NCBI GenBank assembly: GCA_021740825.1 | Contig: JAIOZA010000008.1 | Location: forward strand, 1 to 39,863 | Length of the DNA stretch: 39,863 bases | Direction: 5' to 3' | DNA from: Bacteroidia bacterium | GTDB taxonomy: Bacteria; Bacteroidota; Bacteroidia; B-17B0; Aurantibacillaceae | Shown: positions 1 to 7,203 of the stretch, one piece after another | Layout: each line of letters starts with the position of its first letter | How positions within the stretch are numbered: position 1 is the stretch's first letter | Made by a program: the position numbers and the translations under genes | The notes under the pieces: model-generated | Databases searched by the model: none | Seen by the model: the letters and a program-made list of their open reading frames with translations, nothing else | Told to the model about the DNA's origin: nothing

Positions 1-2793
1 GCTCAAGACTGGAACTTAAAGCTAATTAGTACTATTGAAAAAAATGATAAAGGTCTAGGTGGTGCTACTATTGCAGTTTATAAAGGTTCAACAATAGTTA
101 ATCAAGTGCAAAGCGCAGATGACGGGGATTTTGAAATTAATATTCCGGCAAATGGAGATTATGTTTTAAAAATTTCATATCCAGGATGTAATTCCAAAAA
201 ATTTCACATTTCAACATTTGGTGTACCCCCCGAAAAAACAGCAGATAATTTTAAACCTGAAATAAAAATAGCTGGAGTAACTATGTCTAAGCCATTGCCA
301 GGCATTGATTATTCTATGCTTGAGCAACCTTTAATGCGAGTAGTTTACGTACCAAATAAAAAGAATTTTTCGGATGACGACTATTACACTAGTCAAGTAC
401 TAACTTCCTTAGCAGTTATAAGAGAGAAGGAGGCGGAACTGTTAGAGAATTATGCAGTGGCATTAAAAACAGGGGACGCTGCCTTAGCAAAAAAAGACTG
501 TGAAACGGCGAAGGTGAATTTTGAAAAAGCAAAAAATTTATTGCCTGATGAGGAAGAACCAAAACAAAAATTAGCAGCAGCATTGAAATGTATAACACTT
601 AAAGATGACGCGCAGAAAGCTGCGGCTGAAAAGTTAGCCCAGGAAAAAGCCGCAGCAGATAAATTAGCGCAAGAAAAAGTAGCAGAAAAACTCGCTAAAG
701 AAAAGTTAGCTCAAGAAAAAGCGGCGACTGAGAAGCTAGCACAAGAGAAAGCTACGGCAGATAAATTAGCTCAAGAAAAAGCGGCAGCAGAAAAGCTCGC
801 ACAAGAGAAAGCAGTAGCAGAAAAGTTAGCACAAGAGAAAACCGCGGCAGAAAAATTAGCTAAAGAAAAGTTAGCAGCTGATAAACTAGCCAGTGAGAAG
901 TTAGCCCAAGAGAAAGCAGCAGCAGAAAAACTTGCTCAAGAGAAAGCAGTAGCGGATAAGTTAGCCCAGGAGAAAGTATTAGCAGATAAATTGGCGCAAG
1001 AGAAAGCTGTAGCAGAAAAACTTGCTAAAGAAAAGTTAGCTCAAGAGAAAGCAACAGCAGAAAAATTAGCCCAAGAGAAAGCGTCAGCAGAAAAACTCGC
1101 TCAACAAAAAGCTGCGGCAGAAAAACTTGCCCAAGAAAAAGCAATAGCAGAAAAGTTAGCCCAGGAAAAAGCAGCAGCAGACAAATTAGCGCAAGAAAAG
1201 GCAGCAGAAAAACTCGCTAAAGAAAAATTAGCACAAGAGAAAGCGGCAGCAGACAAATTAGCCCAAGAGAAGGCTGCGGCTGAAAAATTAGTTCAGGAAA
1301 AATTAGCATCTGAAAAGCTGGCTACAGAGAAAGCAATAGCAGAAAAGTTAGCACAAGAGAAAGCTACGATTGAGAAGCTAGCGCAGGAAAAAGCTGCAGC
1401 AGAAAAACTTGCACAGGAGAAAGCTGCAGCAGAGAAATTAGCTCAGGAAAAAGCTGTCGTAGACAAATTAGCGTCTGAAAAGTTGGCACAGGAAAAAGCA
1501 TCAGAAGAAAAACTCGCTCAAGAGAAAGCATTAGCTGATAAGTTAGCCCAAGAGAAAGCATCAGCAGAAAAACTCGCTCAAGAAAAAGCTGCGGCTGAAA
1601 AATTAGCTAGTGAGAAGTTAGCACAGGAAAAAGCAGCAGCGGAAAAGCTCGCTCAAGCGAAAGCTGCTGCTGATAAGTTAGTACAAGAAAAAGCTACGAT
1701 TGAGAAGCTAGCGCAGGAAAAAGCGGCAGCAGAAAAACTTGCACAGGAGAAAGCTGCAGCAGAGAAATTAGCTCAGGAAAAAGTTGTCGTAGACAAATTA
1801 GCGTCTGAAAAGTTGGCACAGGAAAAAGCAGCAGCGGAAAAGCTCGCGCAAGAGAAAGCTGCGGCTGATAAGTTAGCCCAGGAGAAAGCATTAGCAGATA
1901 AATTGGCGCAAGAGAAAGCAGCAGGAGAAAAACTTGCTCAAGAAAAAGCATCAGCCGACAAGTTAGCCCAGGAAAAAGCATTAGCAGAAAAATTAGTCCA
2001 AGAGAAAGCATCAGCAGAAAAATTCGCTCAAGAAAAAGCTGCGTCTGAAAAGTTAGCAAAGGAAAAAGCGGTAGCGGAAAAACTTGCTCAAGAAAAAGCA
2101 GCAGCAGAGAAGTTAGCTCAGGAAAAAGCTGTCGTAGACAAATTAGCGTCTGAAAAGTTGGCACAGGAAAAAGCATTAGCAGAAAAACTCGCTCAAGAAA
2201 AAGCAACAGCAGAAAAGCTAGCGCAAGAGAAAGCAGCAGCAGAGAAGTTAGCACAGGAGAAAGCTGCGGCAGATAAATTAGCTAAGGAAAAGTTAGCAGC
2301 TGATAAACTAGCTAGTGAGAAGTTAGCGCAAGAGAAAGCAAATAAAATTAAGCAAGATAAAATTGCCGCTGAAAAAATAGCAAAGGAAAAGGCTGCCGAA
2401 GAAAAACTAGCAGAAGAAAAAGTAATAAATTCAAAAAATAAAAATGATAATGAATCAGCCAATAAATTAACAAAGGAAAAGGAAGCGGCTGATAAAATTG
2501 CAAGTGAAAAAATAGCTGCTGAAAAAGCTGCAGATGAAAAAAATGGTTTAACTCAAATTAAAACGGGCGCTGAGGCCGAAAAAATAAATACAGGTGAAGC
2601 AAAGCGCATCGTTTTACAATCGTTAGGATCTGCAAACAAATATAAAGAATTAATAAAGCGGGGCGATGAGTTATTTAAAATGAAGCGCTATGTTGAGGCA
2701 AAGCCAGTTTTTGAGGATGCCCTAAAACTTAAAGAAAGCGATCCTTACGCAACAAACAAGTTAATTGAAATCGATAAGCTATTAAAGAAATAA
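1..2793 (+). CDS. Exported decapeptide-repeat (KLAQEKAAAE) rod protein with TPR-like ends, 5' truncated
   Basis: The reading frame is open from base 1, so the true start lies left of the window; the GTG at 106 is internal. The first residues, AQDWNLKL, look like the residues just after a Bacteroidota signal-peptide cleavage site. About 930 residues are visible. Codons 1-75 resemble a carboxypeptidase-regulatory-like beta-sandwich (GGATIAVYKG, then DGDFEINIPANGDYVLKI). Codons 150-200 form a TPR-like helical pair. Codons 206-780 are a near-perfect 10-residue repeat of the form EKLAQEKAAA, with occasional 5-residue insertions (KLAKE or KLASE). The last 50 residues (GDELFKMKRYVEAKPVFEDA) are again TPR-like. 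The repeat is rich in i to i+4 Glu-Lys pairs and should be one long helix, roughly 85 nm if continuous, comparable in composition to the TolA spacer. Function is not known; a periplasm-spanning or surface-linking role is inference. Confidence 0.85.
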   Translation, partial: AQDWNLKLISTIEKNDKGLGGATIAVYKGSTIVNQVQSADDGDFEINIPANGDYVLKISYPGCNSKKFHISTFGVPPEKTADNFKPEIKIAGVTMSKPLPGIDYSMLEQPLMRVVYVPNKKNFSDDDYYTSQVLTSLAVIREKEAELLENYAVALKTGDAALAKKDCETAKVNFEKAKNLLPDEEEPKQKLAAALKCITLKDDAQKAAAEKLAQEKAAADKLAQEKVAEKLAKEKLAQEKAATEKLAQEKATADKLAQEKAAAEKLAQEKAVAEKLAQEKTAAEKLAKEKLAADKLASEKLAQEKAAAEKLAQEKAVADKLAQEKVLADKLAQEKAVAEKLAKEKLAQEKATAEKLAQEKASAEKLAQQKAAAEKLAQEKAIAEKLAQEKAAADKLAQEKAAEKLAKEKLAQEKAAADKLAQEKAAAEKLVQEKLASEKLATEKAIAEKLAQEKATIEKLAQEKAAAEKLAQEKAAAEKLAQEKAVVDKLASEKLAQEKASEEKLAQEKALADKLAQEKASAEKLAQEKAAAEKLASEKLAQEKAAAEKLAQAKAAADKLVQEKATIEKLAQEKAAAEKLAQEKAAAEKLAQEKVVVDKLASEKLAQEKAAAEKLAQEKAAADKLAQEKALADKLAQEKAAGEKLAQEKASADKLAQEKALAEKLVQEKASAEKFAQEKAASEKLAKEKAVAEKLAQEKAAAEKLAQEKAVVDKLASEKLAQEKALAEKLAQEKATAEKLAQEKAAAEKLAQEKAAADKLAKEKLAADKLASEKLAQEKANKIKQDKIAAEKIAKEKAAEEKLAEEKVINSKNKNDNESANKLTKEKEAADKIASEKIAAEKAADEKNGLTQIKTGAEAEKINTGEAKRIVLQSLGSANKYKELIKRGDELFKMKRYVEAKPVFEDALKLKESDPYATNKLIEIDKLLKK
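616..2340 (+). repeat. In-frame 30-bp tandem repeat coding for EKLAQEKAAA units
   Basis: About 57 units of 30 bp lie inside the preceding gene. Units differ mostly at synonymous sites (gca/gct/gcg for Ala, tta/ctc/ctt for Leu) while the Leu, Gln-Glu-Lys and Ala pattern is kept. Some units carry an extra 15 bp (KLAKE or KLASE). No unit breaks the frame. Confidence 0.95.
1362..1830 (+). repeat. Two copies of a ~139-bp block 330 bp apart inside the repeat
   Basis: The block at 1362-1500, starting gctacgattgagaagcta, recurs at 1692-1830 with about three base differences. The spacing of 330 bp equals eleven 30-bp units. A shorter part of it, starting gtcgtagacaaattagcgtc, recurs a third time at 2131. 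These are recent multi-unit duplications laid over an older, diverged repeat. Confidence 0.85.
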
Positions 2794-2855
2794 ATTTCCC
2801 AAATTGCTATTGCATTTAATAATTCAACTAATTTCATTAAATCAAACTTGATTTG

Positions 2856-2880
2856 GTAGATCTTTGGGCTACTTTTTTTT
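2856..2880 (+). terminator. Weak intrinsic terminator after the repeat protein gene
   Basis: GTAG at 2856-2859 pairs with CTAC at 2869-2872, with a possible TC/GG inner extension, followed by eight T (2873-2880). The stem is short, so efficiency is uncertain. It is the only terminator-like element in the 200-bp gap before the peroxiredoxin gene. Confidence 0.4.
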
Positions 2881-2925
2881 CTAAATAAATCATAAAAATT
2901 ACAAAACTTTTTAACTTTAAAAATG

Positions 2926-2961
2926 TTGAACGTGCGAATAAGAAAGTAAATGATAATTTTG
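2926..2961 (+). promoter_or_regulatory. Candidate Bacteroidota promoter for the peroxiredoxin gene
   Basis: TAATTTTG at 2954-2961 matches the -7 consensus TAnnTTTG exactly and lies 32 bp before the start codon. The nearest TTG upstream (2926-2928) is 25 bases away, longer than the usual 19-21, so only the -7 element is convincing. Confidence 0.45.
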
Positions 2962-2993
2962 CACAAAATTAATTAACCCTAAAAAATCAAAAT

Positions 2994-3623
2994 ATGGCAT
3001 TAGTAGGAAAAAAAGCACCCTCGTTTACTGCAGCTGCAGTAATAAACGGCGAAGAAATCGTAGATAACTTTTCATTAAATCAATACATTGGTAAAAAACA
3101 CGTTGTGTTTTTCTTTTACCCAAAAGACTTTACATTTGTTTGCCCAACAGAATTGCATGCTTTTCAGGAAAAATTAGCTGAATTTGAATCACGTGGATGC
3201 GCAGTAGTTGGTTGTAGCACAGACACTGAACAAAGTCACTGGGGCTGGTTGCAAGTCGATAAAAATCATGGTGGCATTAAAGGGGTTACTTATCCAATTG
3301 TTGCTGATACAACAAAAACAATTTCTTTAAATTTTGATACTTTATTTGGAGATTATGATGTGGATTCGGATAATAATTTGGTTGCAACCGGACCAATGAT
3401 TGCTTTCCGCGGCTTATTTCTAATTGATAAAGATGGCGTTGTGCGTCATCAATTAATCAACGACTTGCCTTTAGGACGTAATGTTGACGAAGCTTTACGC
3501 ATGGTGGATGCTTTACAATATTTTGAAACCAAGGGCGAAGTTTGTCCTGCAAATTGGAGCAAAGGCAAAGACGGAATGACAGCTGATCATAAAGGAGTTG
3601 CTGATTACTTAACAAAGCACTAA
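2994..3623 (+). CDS. Typical 2-Cys peroxiredoxin (AhpC/Prx1 type)
   Basis: This thioredoxin-fold peroxidase reduces hydrogen and organic peroxides in the cytoplasm. The 209-residue length is normal. The peroxidatic cysteine is C50 in DFTFVCPTELHAF and the resolving cysteine is C184 in GEVCPANW, so the pair needed for inter-subunit disulfide cycling is intact. The GVTYPIVAD and LPLGRNVDEALRM segments are typical of the family. The loop after FDTLFGDYD is longer than in E. coli AhpC; I recall a similar insertion in other Bacteroidota enzymes. The ATG at 2994 follows an A-rich leader without a Shine-Dalgarno site. The gene stands alone, with its own promoter candidate and a strong terminator. 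No ahpF-type reductase gene is nearby, so the electron donor cannot be read from the context. Confidence 0.93.
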   Translation: MALVGKKAPSFTAAAVINGEEIVDNFSLNQYIGKKHVVFFFYPKDFTFVCPTELHAFQEKLAEFESRGCAVVGCSTDTEQSHWGWLQVDKNHGGIKGVTYPIVADTTKTISLNFDTLFGDYDVDSDNNLVATGPMIAFRGLFLIDKDGVVRHQLINDLPLGRNVDEALRMVDALQYFETKGEVCPANWSKGKDGMTADHKGVADYLTKH

Positions 3624-3640
3624 CAAGGTTAAATAGTAAA

Positions 3641-3669
3641 AAAGGAAGACCTAGTTCTTCCTTTTTTTT
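3641..3669 (+). terminator. Intrinsic terminator of the peroxiredoxin gene
   Basis: AAAGGAAGA (3641-3649) pairs with TCTTCCTTT (3656-3664) around a 6-nt loop and runs into T residues up to 3669. It separates the peroxiredoxin gene from the tRNA-tuf operon. Confidence 0.85.
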
Positions 3670-3728
3670 ATGGATTTCCATTTCAAAAAAAATATTTTTG
3701 AAAAAAAACAAAAAAAGTTATGTTTTTT

Positions 3729-3759
3729 TTTGCAGCATCCAAAATTGTTAGTAAATTTG
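3729..3759 (+). promoter_or_regulatory. Strong Bacteroidota promoter of the tRNA-tuf-rpoBC supercluster
   Basis: TTTG at 3729-3732, a 19-base spacer, then TAAATTTG at 3752-3759: an exact match to the TTTG-N19-TAnnTTTG pattern of the Bacteroidota primary sigma factor. Transcription would begin near 3766, about 38 bp before the first tRNA. This is the best-formed promoter I found in the window. Confidence 0.85.
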
Positions 3760-3803
3760 CAACCCCTATAAAAATGGGACGTTCTTTAAAACTAAAATAT
3801 TAA

Positions 3804-3876
3804 GCCGAAGTAGCTCAGCTGGTAGAGCCACTGATTTGTAATCAGTAGGTCGGGGGTTCGAGTCCCTTCTTCGGCT
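3804..3876 (+). tRNA. tRNA-Thr(TGT)
   Basis: The acceptor GCCGAAG/CTTCGGC is fully paired. The anticodon loop TTTGTAA has a 5-bp stem (ACTGA/TCAGT), giving anticodon TGT for ACA. The T loop is TTCGAGT. CCA is not encoded. First of four tRNAs leading into tuf. Confidence 0.97.
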
Positions 3877-3890
3877 CTTTTTTGAAAAAT

Positions 3891-3971
3891 GGGGATATAC
3901 CAGAGTGGCCAAATGGGACAGACTGTAAATCTGTTGTTTCGACTTCGGAGGTTCGAATCCTCCTGTCCCCA
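3891..3971 (+). tRNA. tRNA-Tyr(GTA)
   Basis: A class II tRNA of 81 nt with a long variable arm. The acceptor GGGGATA/TGTCCCC has one T-G wobble. Anticodon loop CTGTAAA gives anticodon GTA. CCA is not encoded. It begins 14 bp after tRNA-Thr. Confidence 0.97.
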
Positions 3972-4019
3972 CTTGAATATTTACATTTGTCGATTGTAAA
4001 TTTTAAAGAGTAGTAATAA

Positions 4020-4092
4020 GCGAAAGTAGCTCAATTGGTAGAGCTCCAGCCTTCCAAGCTGGAGGTTGCGGGTTCGAGACCCGTCTTTCGCT
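4020..4092 (+). tRNA. tRNA-Gly(TCC)
   Basis: The acceptor GCGAAAG/CTTTCGC is fully paired. Anticodon stem CCAGC/GCTGG with loop CTTCCAA gives anticodon TCC, reading GGA. CCA is not encoded. Confidence 0.97.
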
Positions 4093-4185
4093 CAAAGATT
4101 AGAGTTGTAGTGAAGTTGATTGATAACCGTATAAACGGACAAAAGATTGAAAAGGCTTGTATTGTCGGTCTGAATTCTTTTGAAT

Positions 4186-4206
4186 GTCCCCAAAAGAGGG
4201 ACTTTT
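4186..4206 (+). other. Short hairpin with T4 tail in the tRNA-Gly to tRNA-Thr spacer
   Basis: GTCCC (4186-4190) pairs with GGGAC (4198-4202) around a 7-nt A-rich loop, followed by TTTT. It lies in the one long spacer (193 bp) of the tRNA cluster. It could be a weak attenuator or a processing signal; the T tail is too short for a confident terminator call. Confidence 0.35.
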
Positions 4207-4258
4207 CGTGTATACAAAAGCAAAGTTCTTTAAAATAGGCAAACAGCAGGGTCAATAT

Positions 4259-4280
4259 AATATGACTTCAAAATCATATT
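4259..4280 (+). other. AT-rich hairpin just upstream of tRNA-Thr(GGT)
   Basis: AATATGA (4259-4265) pairs with TCATATT (4274-4280) around an 8-nt loop, ending 5 bases before the mature tRNA. Its position suggests a precursor-processing element; this is inference. Confidence 0.35.
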
Positions 4281-4285
4281 AAAAA

Positions 4286-4357
4286 GCTGTTGTAGCTCAG
4301 TGGTAGAGCACCTCCTTGGTAAGGAGGAGGTCGGCGGTTCAATCCCGCTCAACAGCT
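4286..4357 (+). tRNA. tRNA-Thr(GGT)
   Basis: The acceptor GCTGTTG/CAACAGC is fully paired. Anticodon stem CCTCC/GGAGG with loop TTGGTAA gives anticodon GGT, reading ACC and ACT. CCA is not encoded. It ends 63 bp before tuf and is probably processed from the same transcript. Confidence 0.97.
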
Positions 4358-4420
4358 CTGAAAAAGAATAATAACTAAATTAAACTAATAATAAATAATA
4401 ACAATTAAATAAAAATAACA

Positions 4421-5608
4421 ATGGCTAAAGAAAAATTCGACCGTTCCAAACCACATGTAAACATTGGAACTATTGGTCACGTAGATCACGGAAAAACAAC
4501 ATTAACTGCTGCAATTACAGTTGTATTAGCATCAAAAGGATTATCAGAAGTAAGAGATTTCTCTTCTATTGATAATGCTCCTGAAGAAAAAGAACGTGGT
4601 ATTACTATTAATACTTCTCACGTTGAGTATCAAACAGCTAACCGTCACTACGCTCACGTTGATTGTCCAGGTCACGCGGATTATGTAAAAAACATGATTA
4701 CTGGTGCTGCACAAATGGACGGCGCTATTTTAGTTGTAGCTGCAACTGATGGACCAATGCCACAAACTCGCGAGCATATCTTATTAGCTCGTCAAGTTGG
4801 TGTTCCTTCAATTGTTGTATTCATGAATAAAGTGGATATGGTTGAAGATCCGGAGTTGTTAGAATTAGTTGAAATGGAAATTCGTGAATTATTATCTTTC
4901 TATAAGTTTGATGGTGATAACACTCCAGTTATTCAAGGTTCTGCTTTAGGTGGATTAAATAATGATCCAAAATGGGTAGATAAAATTATGGAATTAATGG
5001 ATGCTGTGGATTCTTACATTCCATTACCTCCACGTGAAAAAGATAAGCCATTTTTGATGCCAGTTGAAGACGTGTTTACAATTACTGGTCGTGGTACTGT
5101 TGCTACTGGTCGTATTGAAACAGGGGTAATCAACTCTAATGATCCAGTTGAGATCTTAGGTATGGGTGATGAGAAATTAACATCAACTGTAACAGGTGTT
5201 GAAATGTTCCGTAAAATATTAGATTACGGTGAGGCTGGAGATAATGTAGGATTATTATTACGTGGTATCGATAAAAAAGATATTCGTCGTGGTATGGTTA
5301 TCGTTAAGCCAGGTTCAATTAAAGCGCATAAAAAATTCAAAGCTGAGGTTTATGTTCTTAAGAAAGAAGAAGGTGGACGTCACACACCATTCCATAACAA
5401 ATACCGTCCTCAATTCTACTTACGTACAACTGACGTAACTGGAGAAATTTCGTTAGAAGCTGGACGTGAAATGGTTATGCCTGGAGATAACGTTACAATT
5501 AATGTTGAATTACATTCAGCAGTAGCAATGGATAAAGGTTTACGTTTCGCTATGCGTGAAGGTGGTCGTACAGTAGGTGCGGGTCAGGTAACTGAAATTT
5601 TATCATAA
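4421..5608 (+). CDS. tuf: Translation elongation factor EF-Tu
   Basis: This GTPase delivers aminoacyl-tRNA to the ribosomal A site. The 395-residue length is normal. The GTP-binding elements are all present: P-loop GHVDHGKT (19-26), switch I with RGITI (58-62), DCPGH (80-84) and NKVD (135-138). Domains 2 and 3 follow, with the expected [11 protein letters not shown] segment and a C-terminal [13 protein letters not shown]. The ATG at 4421 is preceded by an A-rich leader with no Shine-Dalgarno site. The gene sits directly after the Thr-Tyr-Gly-Thr tRNAs, the same order as the E. coli tufB locus, so co-transcription with those tRNAs is likely. A stable hairpin follows the stop codon. Confidence 0.99.
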   Translation: MAKEKFDRSKPHVNIGTIGHVDHGKTTLTAAITVVLASKGLSEVRDFSSIDNAPEEKERGITINTSHVEYQTANRHYAHVDCPGHADYVKNMITGAAQMDGAILVVAATDGPMPQTREHILLARQVGVPSIVVFMNKVDMVEDPELLELVEMEIRELLSFYKFDGDNTPVIQGSALGGLNNDPKWVDKIMELMDAVDSYIPLPPREKDKPFLMPVEDVFTITGRGTVATGRIETGVINSNDPVEILGMGDEKLTSTVTGVEMFRKILDYGEAGDNVGLLLRGIDKKDIRRGMVIVKPGSIKAHKKFKAEVYVLKKEEGGRHTPFHNKYRPQFYLRTTDVTGEISLEAGREMVMPGDNVTINVELHSAVAMDKGLRFAMREGGRTVGAGQVTEILS

Positions 5609-5621
5609 GAATTGAAAATTG

Positions 5622-5662
5622 ATAACAAAATGGCTTGCCGAAAGGCTTAGCCATTTTGTTAT
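5622..5662 (+). other. Very stable GNRA-capped hairpin between tuf and tRNA-Trp
   Basis: A 14-bp perfect stem (5622-5635 with 5649-5662) is extended by GCC/GGC closing a GAAA tetraloop (5637-5646). The 3' flank is TTTAATATAAATT rather than a T run. This makes it a poor intrinsic terminator but a good candidate RNase processing site or mRNA 3'-end stabiliser separating tuf from tRNA-Trp and secE. Confidence 0.7.
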
Positions 5663-5679
5663 TTAATATAAATTGTACT

Positions 5680-5750
5680 ACGGGAGTAGTTCAAGGGTAG
5701 AATATCGGTCTCCAAAACCGCTGATGGGGGTTCGAATCCCTCCTCCCGTG
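5680..5750 (+). tRNA. tRNA-Trp(CCA)
   Basis: The acceptor ACGGGAG/CTCCCGT is fully paired, with discriminator G. Anticodon loop CTCCAAA gives anticodon CCA. The anticodon stem has four good pairs, but the outermost pair (positions 27-43) is a T-C mismatch. The T stem has one G-T wobble. CCA is not encoded. tRNA-Trp between tuf and secE is a common bacterial arrangement. Confidence 0.95.
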
Positions 5751-5804
5751 CATAACAAATTTTAAGTGGTTGATTTTTAATCAATAAAAACTAAAATAAA
5801 TAAG

Positions 5805-6005
5805 ATGAGCAAGTTTGGAACATATATAGAAGAAACTAAAGATGAGTTATTCAATAAAGTAACTTGGCCAACTTGGCCGGAACTTCAAAGTAGTGCTTTA
5901 CTTGTAATGGTAGCCTCTACAATAATAGGTTTAGTAGTGTGGGGTATGGATGTATCATTTAGTAAGTTAATGGAATTAGCTTATCAAATGGTTAATAGTT
6001 TATAA
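5805..6005 (+). CDS. secE: Preprotein translocase subunit SecE
   Basis: The small SecYEG subunit that clamps SecY in the inner membrane. At 66 residues it is the short single-helix form. The amphipathic N-terminal segment carries the family motif as DELFNKVTWPTWPELQ, followed by one membrane segment (about residues 28-48, SSALLVMVASTIIGLVVWGM). Its position directly before nusG is the standard one. It ends 16 bp before nusG. Confidence 0.96.
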   Translation: MSKFGTYIEETKDELFNKVTWPTWPELQSSALLVMVASTIIGLVVWGMDVSFSKLMELAYQMVNSL

Positions 6006-6021
6006 TTTTTATAATTACAAA

Positions 6022-6594
6022 ATGGCTGAAACTACAAATAAAGAAACTTCATCGATTCAAAAGAAATGGTACGTTGTTCGTGCTATTAGTGGTCAAGAGA
6101 AAAAAGTAAAGCAATATATTGAAGTAGAAATTAATCGATTGAAATTAAACGATTTTGTGTCGCAAGTTCTGATTCCTACTGAAAAATTTATTCAAATCCG
6201 TAATGGAAAAAAAATCCAAAAAGAACGCTCATTTTACCCAGGATACGTATTAATTGAAGCTGCATTAGTAGGTGAGATTACACATATTATTAAAAATATT
6301 ACGGGCGTTATTGGGTTTTTAGGAGAGACTAAGCGTGGAGAAGCTGTTCCAATGCGATTATCTGAAGTAAATCGTATTTTAGGAAAAGTAGATGAGTTAA
6401 CGGAAGTTGATAGTGTTGTTGCAAGTAATTATACAATTGGAGAATCTGTTAAAGTAACTAATGGACCTTTTAACGGATTTAGTGGAACAATTGAAGAAAT
6501 TAATGAAGAAAAGAAAAAAATAAAGGTTACTGTAAAAATATTTGGCCGTAAAACTCCTGTTGAATTAAGTTTTGGTGAAGTAGAGGTAGAGTAA
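6022..6594 (+). CDS. nusG: Transcription termination/antitermination factor NusG
   Basis: NusG binds RNA polymerase beta-prime and couples it to the ribosome or Rho. The 190-residue length is normal. The N-terminal NGN domain starts at KKWYVVRAISGQEKKVK and includes SFYPGYVLIEA. The C-terminal KOW domain carries GPFNGFSGTIEEIN and ends in ELSFGEVEVE. The first 13 residues are a polar extension rich in Thr, Glu and Ser. The ATG at 6022 lies 16 bp after secE, implying one transcript. Confidence 0.97.
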   Translation: MAETTNKETSSIQKKWYVVRAISGQEKKVKQYIEVEINRLKLNDFVSQVLIPTEKFIQIRNGKKIQKERSFYPGYVLIEAALVGEITHIIKNITGVIGFLGETKRGEAVPMRLSEVNRILGKVDELTEVDSVVASNYTIGESVKVTNGPFNGFSGTIEEINEEKKKIKVTVKIFGRKTPVELSFGEVEVE

Positions 6595-6642
6595 TAATCA
6601 TTATAATATAAATAACGCATTGATGTATTAAGATTTTTGAAA

Positions 6643-6670
6643 ATTAACGGTTACTGCTTCCAAGGTTAAT
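6643..6670 (+). promoter_or_regulatory. Leader hairpin upstream of rplK (candidate L1 autoregulatory site)
   Basis: In the 128-bp nusG-rplK gap, ATTAAC (6643-6648) pairs with GTTAAT (6665-6670). GG (6649-6650) can pair with CC (6660-6661), leaving a 3-nt bulge on the 3' side and a 9-nt loop. A two-helix hairpin with an asymmetric bulge ahead of rplK-rplA is what an L1 translational operator would need. I do not see a diagnostic L1 motif, so the regulatory role is inference. Confidence 0.35.
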
Positions 6671-6722
6671 CAAACAAATTCAAAAATAGCAAACCATCAA
6701 CTAATCAAATAAAAATAAAAAA

Positions 6723-7166
6723 ATGGCAAAAGAGTTATCAGCAATTGTAAAGCTTCAAATTAAAGGTGGAGCTGCTAACCCGTCGCCTCCAATTGGTCCT
6801 GCATTAGGTGCAAAAGGTGTAAACATTATGGAGTTCTGTAAGCAATTTAACGCTAGAACTCAAGAACAAGCAGGTAAAGTTTTACCAGTTTTGATTAATG
6901 TTTATGTTGACAAAACGTTTGATTTTATTATTAAACGTACACCAGTAGCAGTTCAAATTTTAGAGGTTACTAAGGTTAAACAAGGTTCTAGCGAAAGCAA
7001 CCGAAAAAAAGTTGGTACCATTTCATGGGATCAAATTCGCACTATTGCAACAGATAAAATTGTAGACATGAATTGTTTTACAATTGAATCTGCGATGTTA
7101 ATGGTTGCAGGTACTGCACGAAGCATGGGAATTACAACAACGGGAGACGCTCCGGTAAAAGCGTAA
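6723..7166 (+). CDS. rplK: 50S ribosomal protein L11
   Basis: L11 forms the base of the ribosomal GTPase-associated stalk with 23S rRNA. The 147-residue length is normal. The N-terminal domain carries [22 protein letters not shown], split here only as the conserved proline-rich binding region at residues 10-31. The C-terminal rRNA-binding domain ends with [12 protein letters not shown]. It begins 128 bp after nusG and ends 37 bp before rplA. Confidence 0.98.
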   Translation: MAKELSAIVKLQIKGGAANPSPPIGPALGAKGVNIMEFCKQFNARTQEQAGKVLPVLINVYVDKTFDFIIKRTPVAVQILEVTKVKQGSSESNRKKVGTISWDQIRTIATDKIVDMNCFTIESAMLMVAGTARSMGITTTGDAPVKA

Positions 7167-7203
7167 TTAAATTATTATTAACCAAAAACAAGCTTTTTAA
7201 AAA

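Noticed and set aside
1364..2254. Long open frames on the minus strand opposite the repeat (Leu/Phe/Pro-rich)
   Set aside because: They are by-products of the 30-bp periodicity: a repeat unit lacking a stop in one antisense frame keeps that frame open throughout. Composition is unlike any real protein in the window.
616..2340. CRISPR-like array
   Set aside because: The 30-bp units are contiguous, with no unique spacers, and code for one continuous protein.
2994..3623. 1-Cys peroxiredoxin
   Set aside because: The C-terminal resolving cysteine C184 in GEVCPANW is present.
3766..4255. Short ORFs crossing the tRNA cluster on both strands
   Set aside because: They run through tRNA genes with intact cloverleafs and have no family resemblance.
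6595..6722. Independent promoter for rplK
   Set aside because: TTTTTG occurs near 6633, but no TAnnTTTG is found at the right distance.
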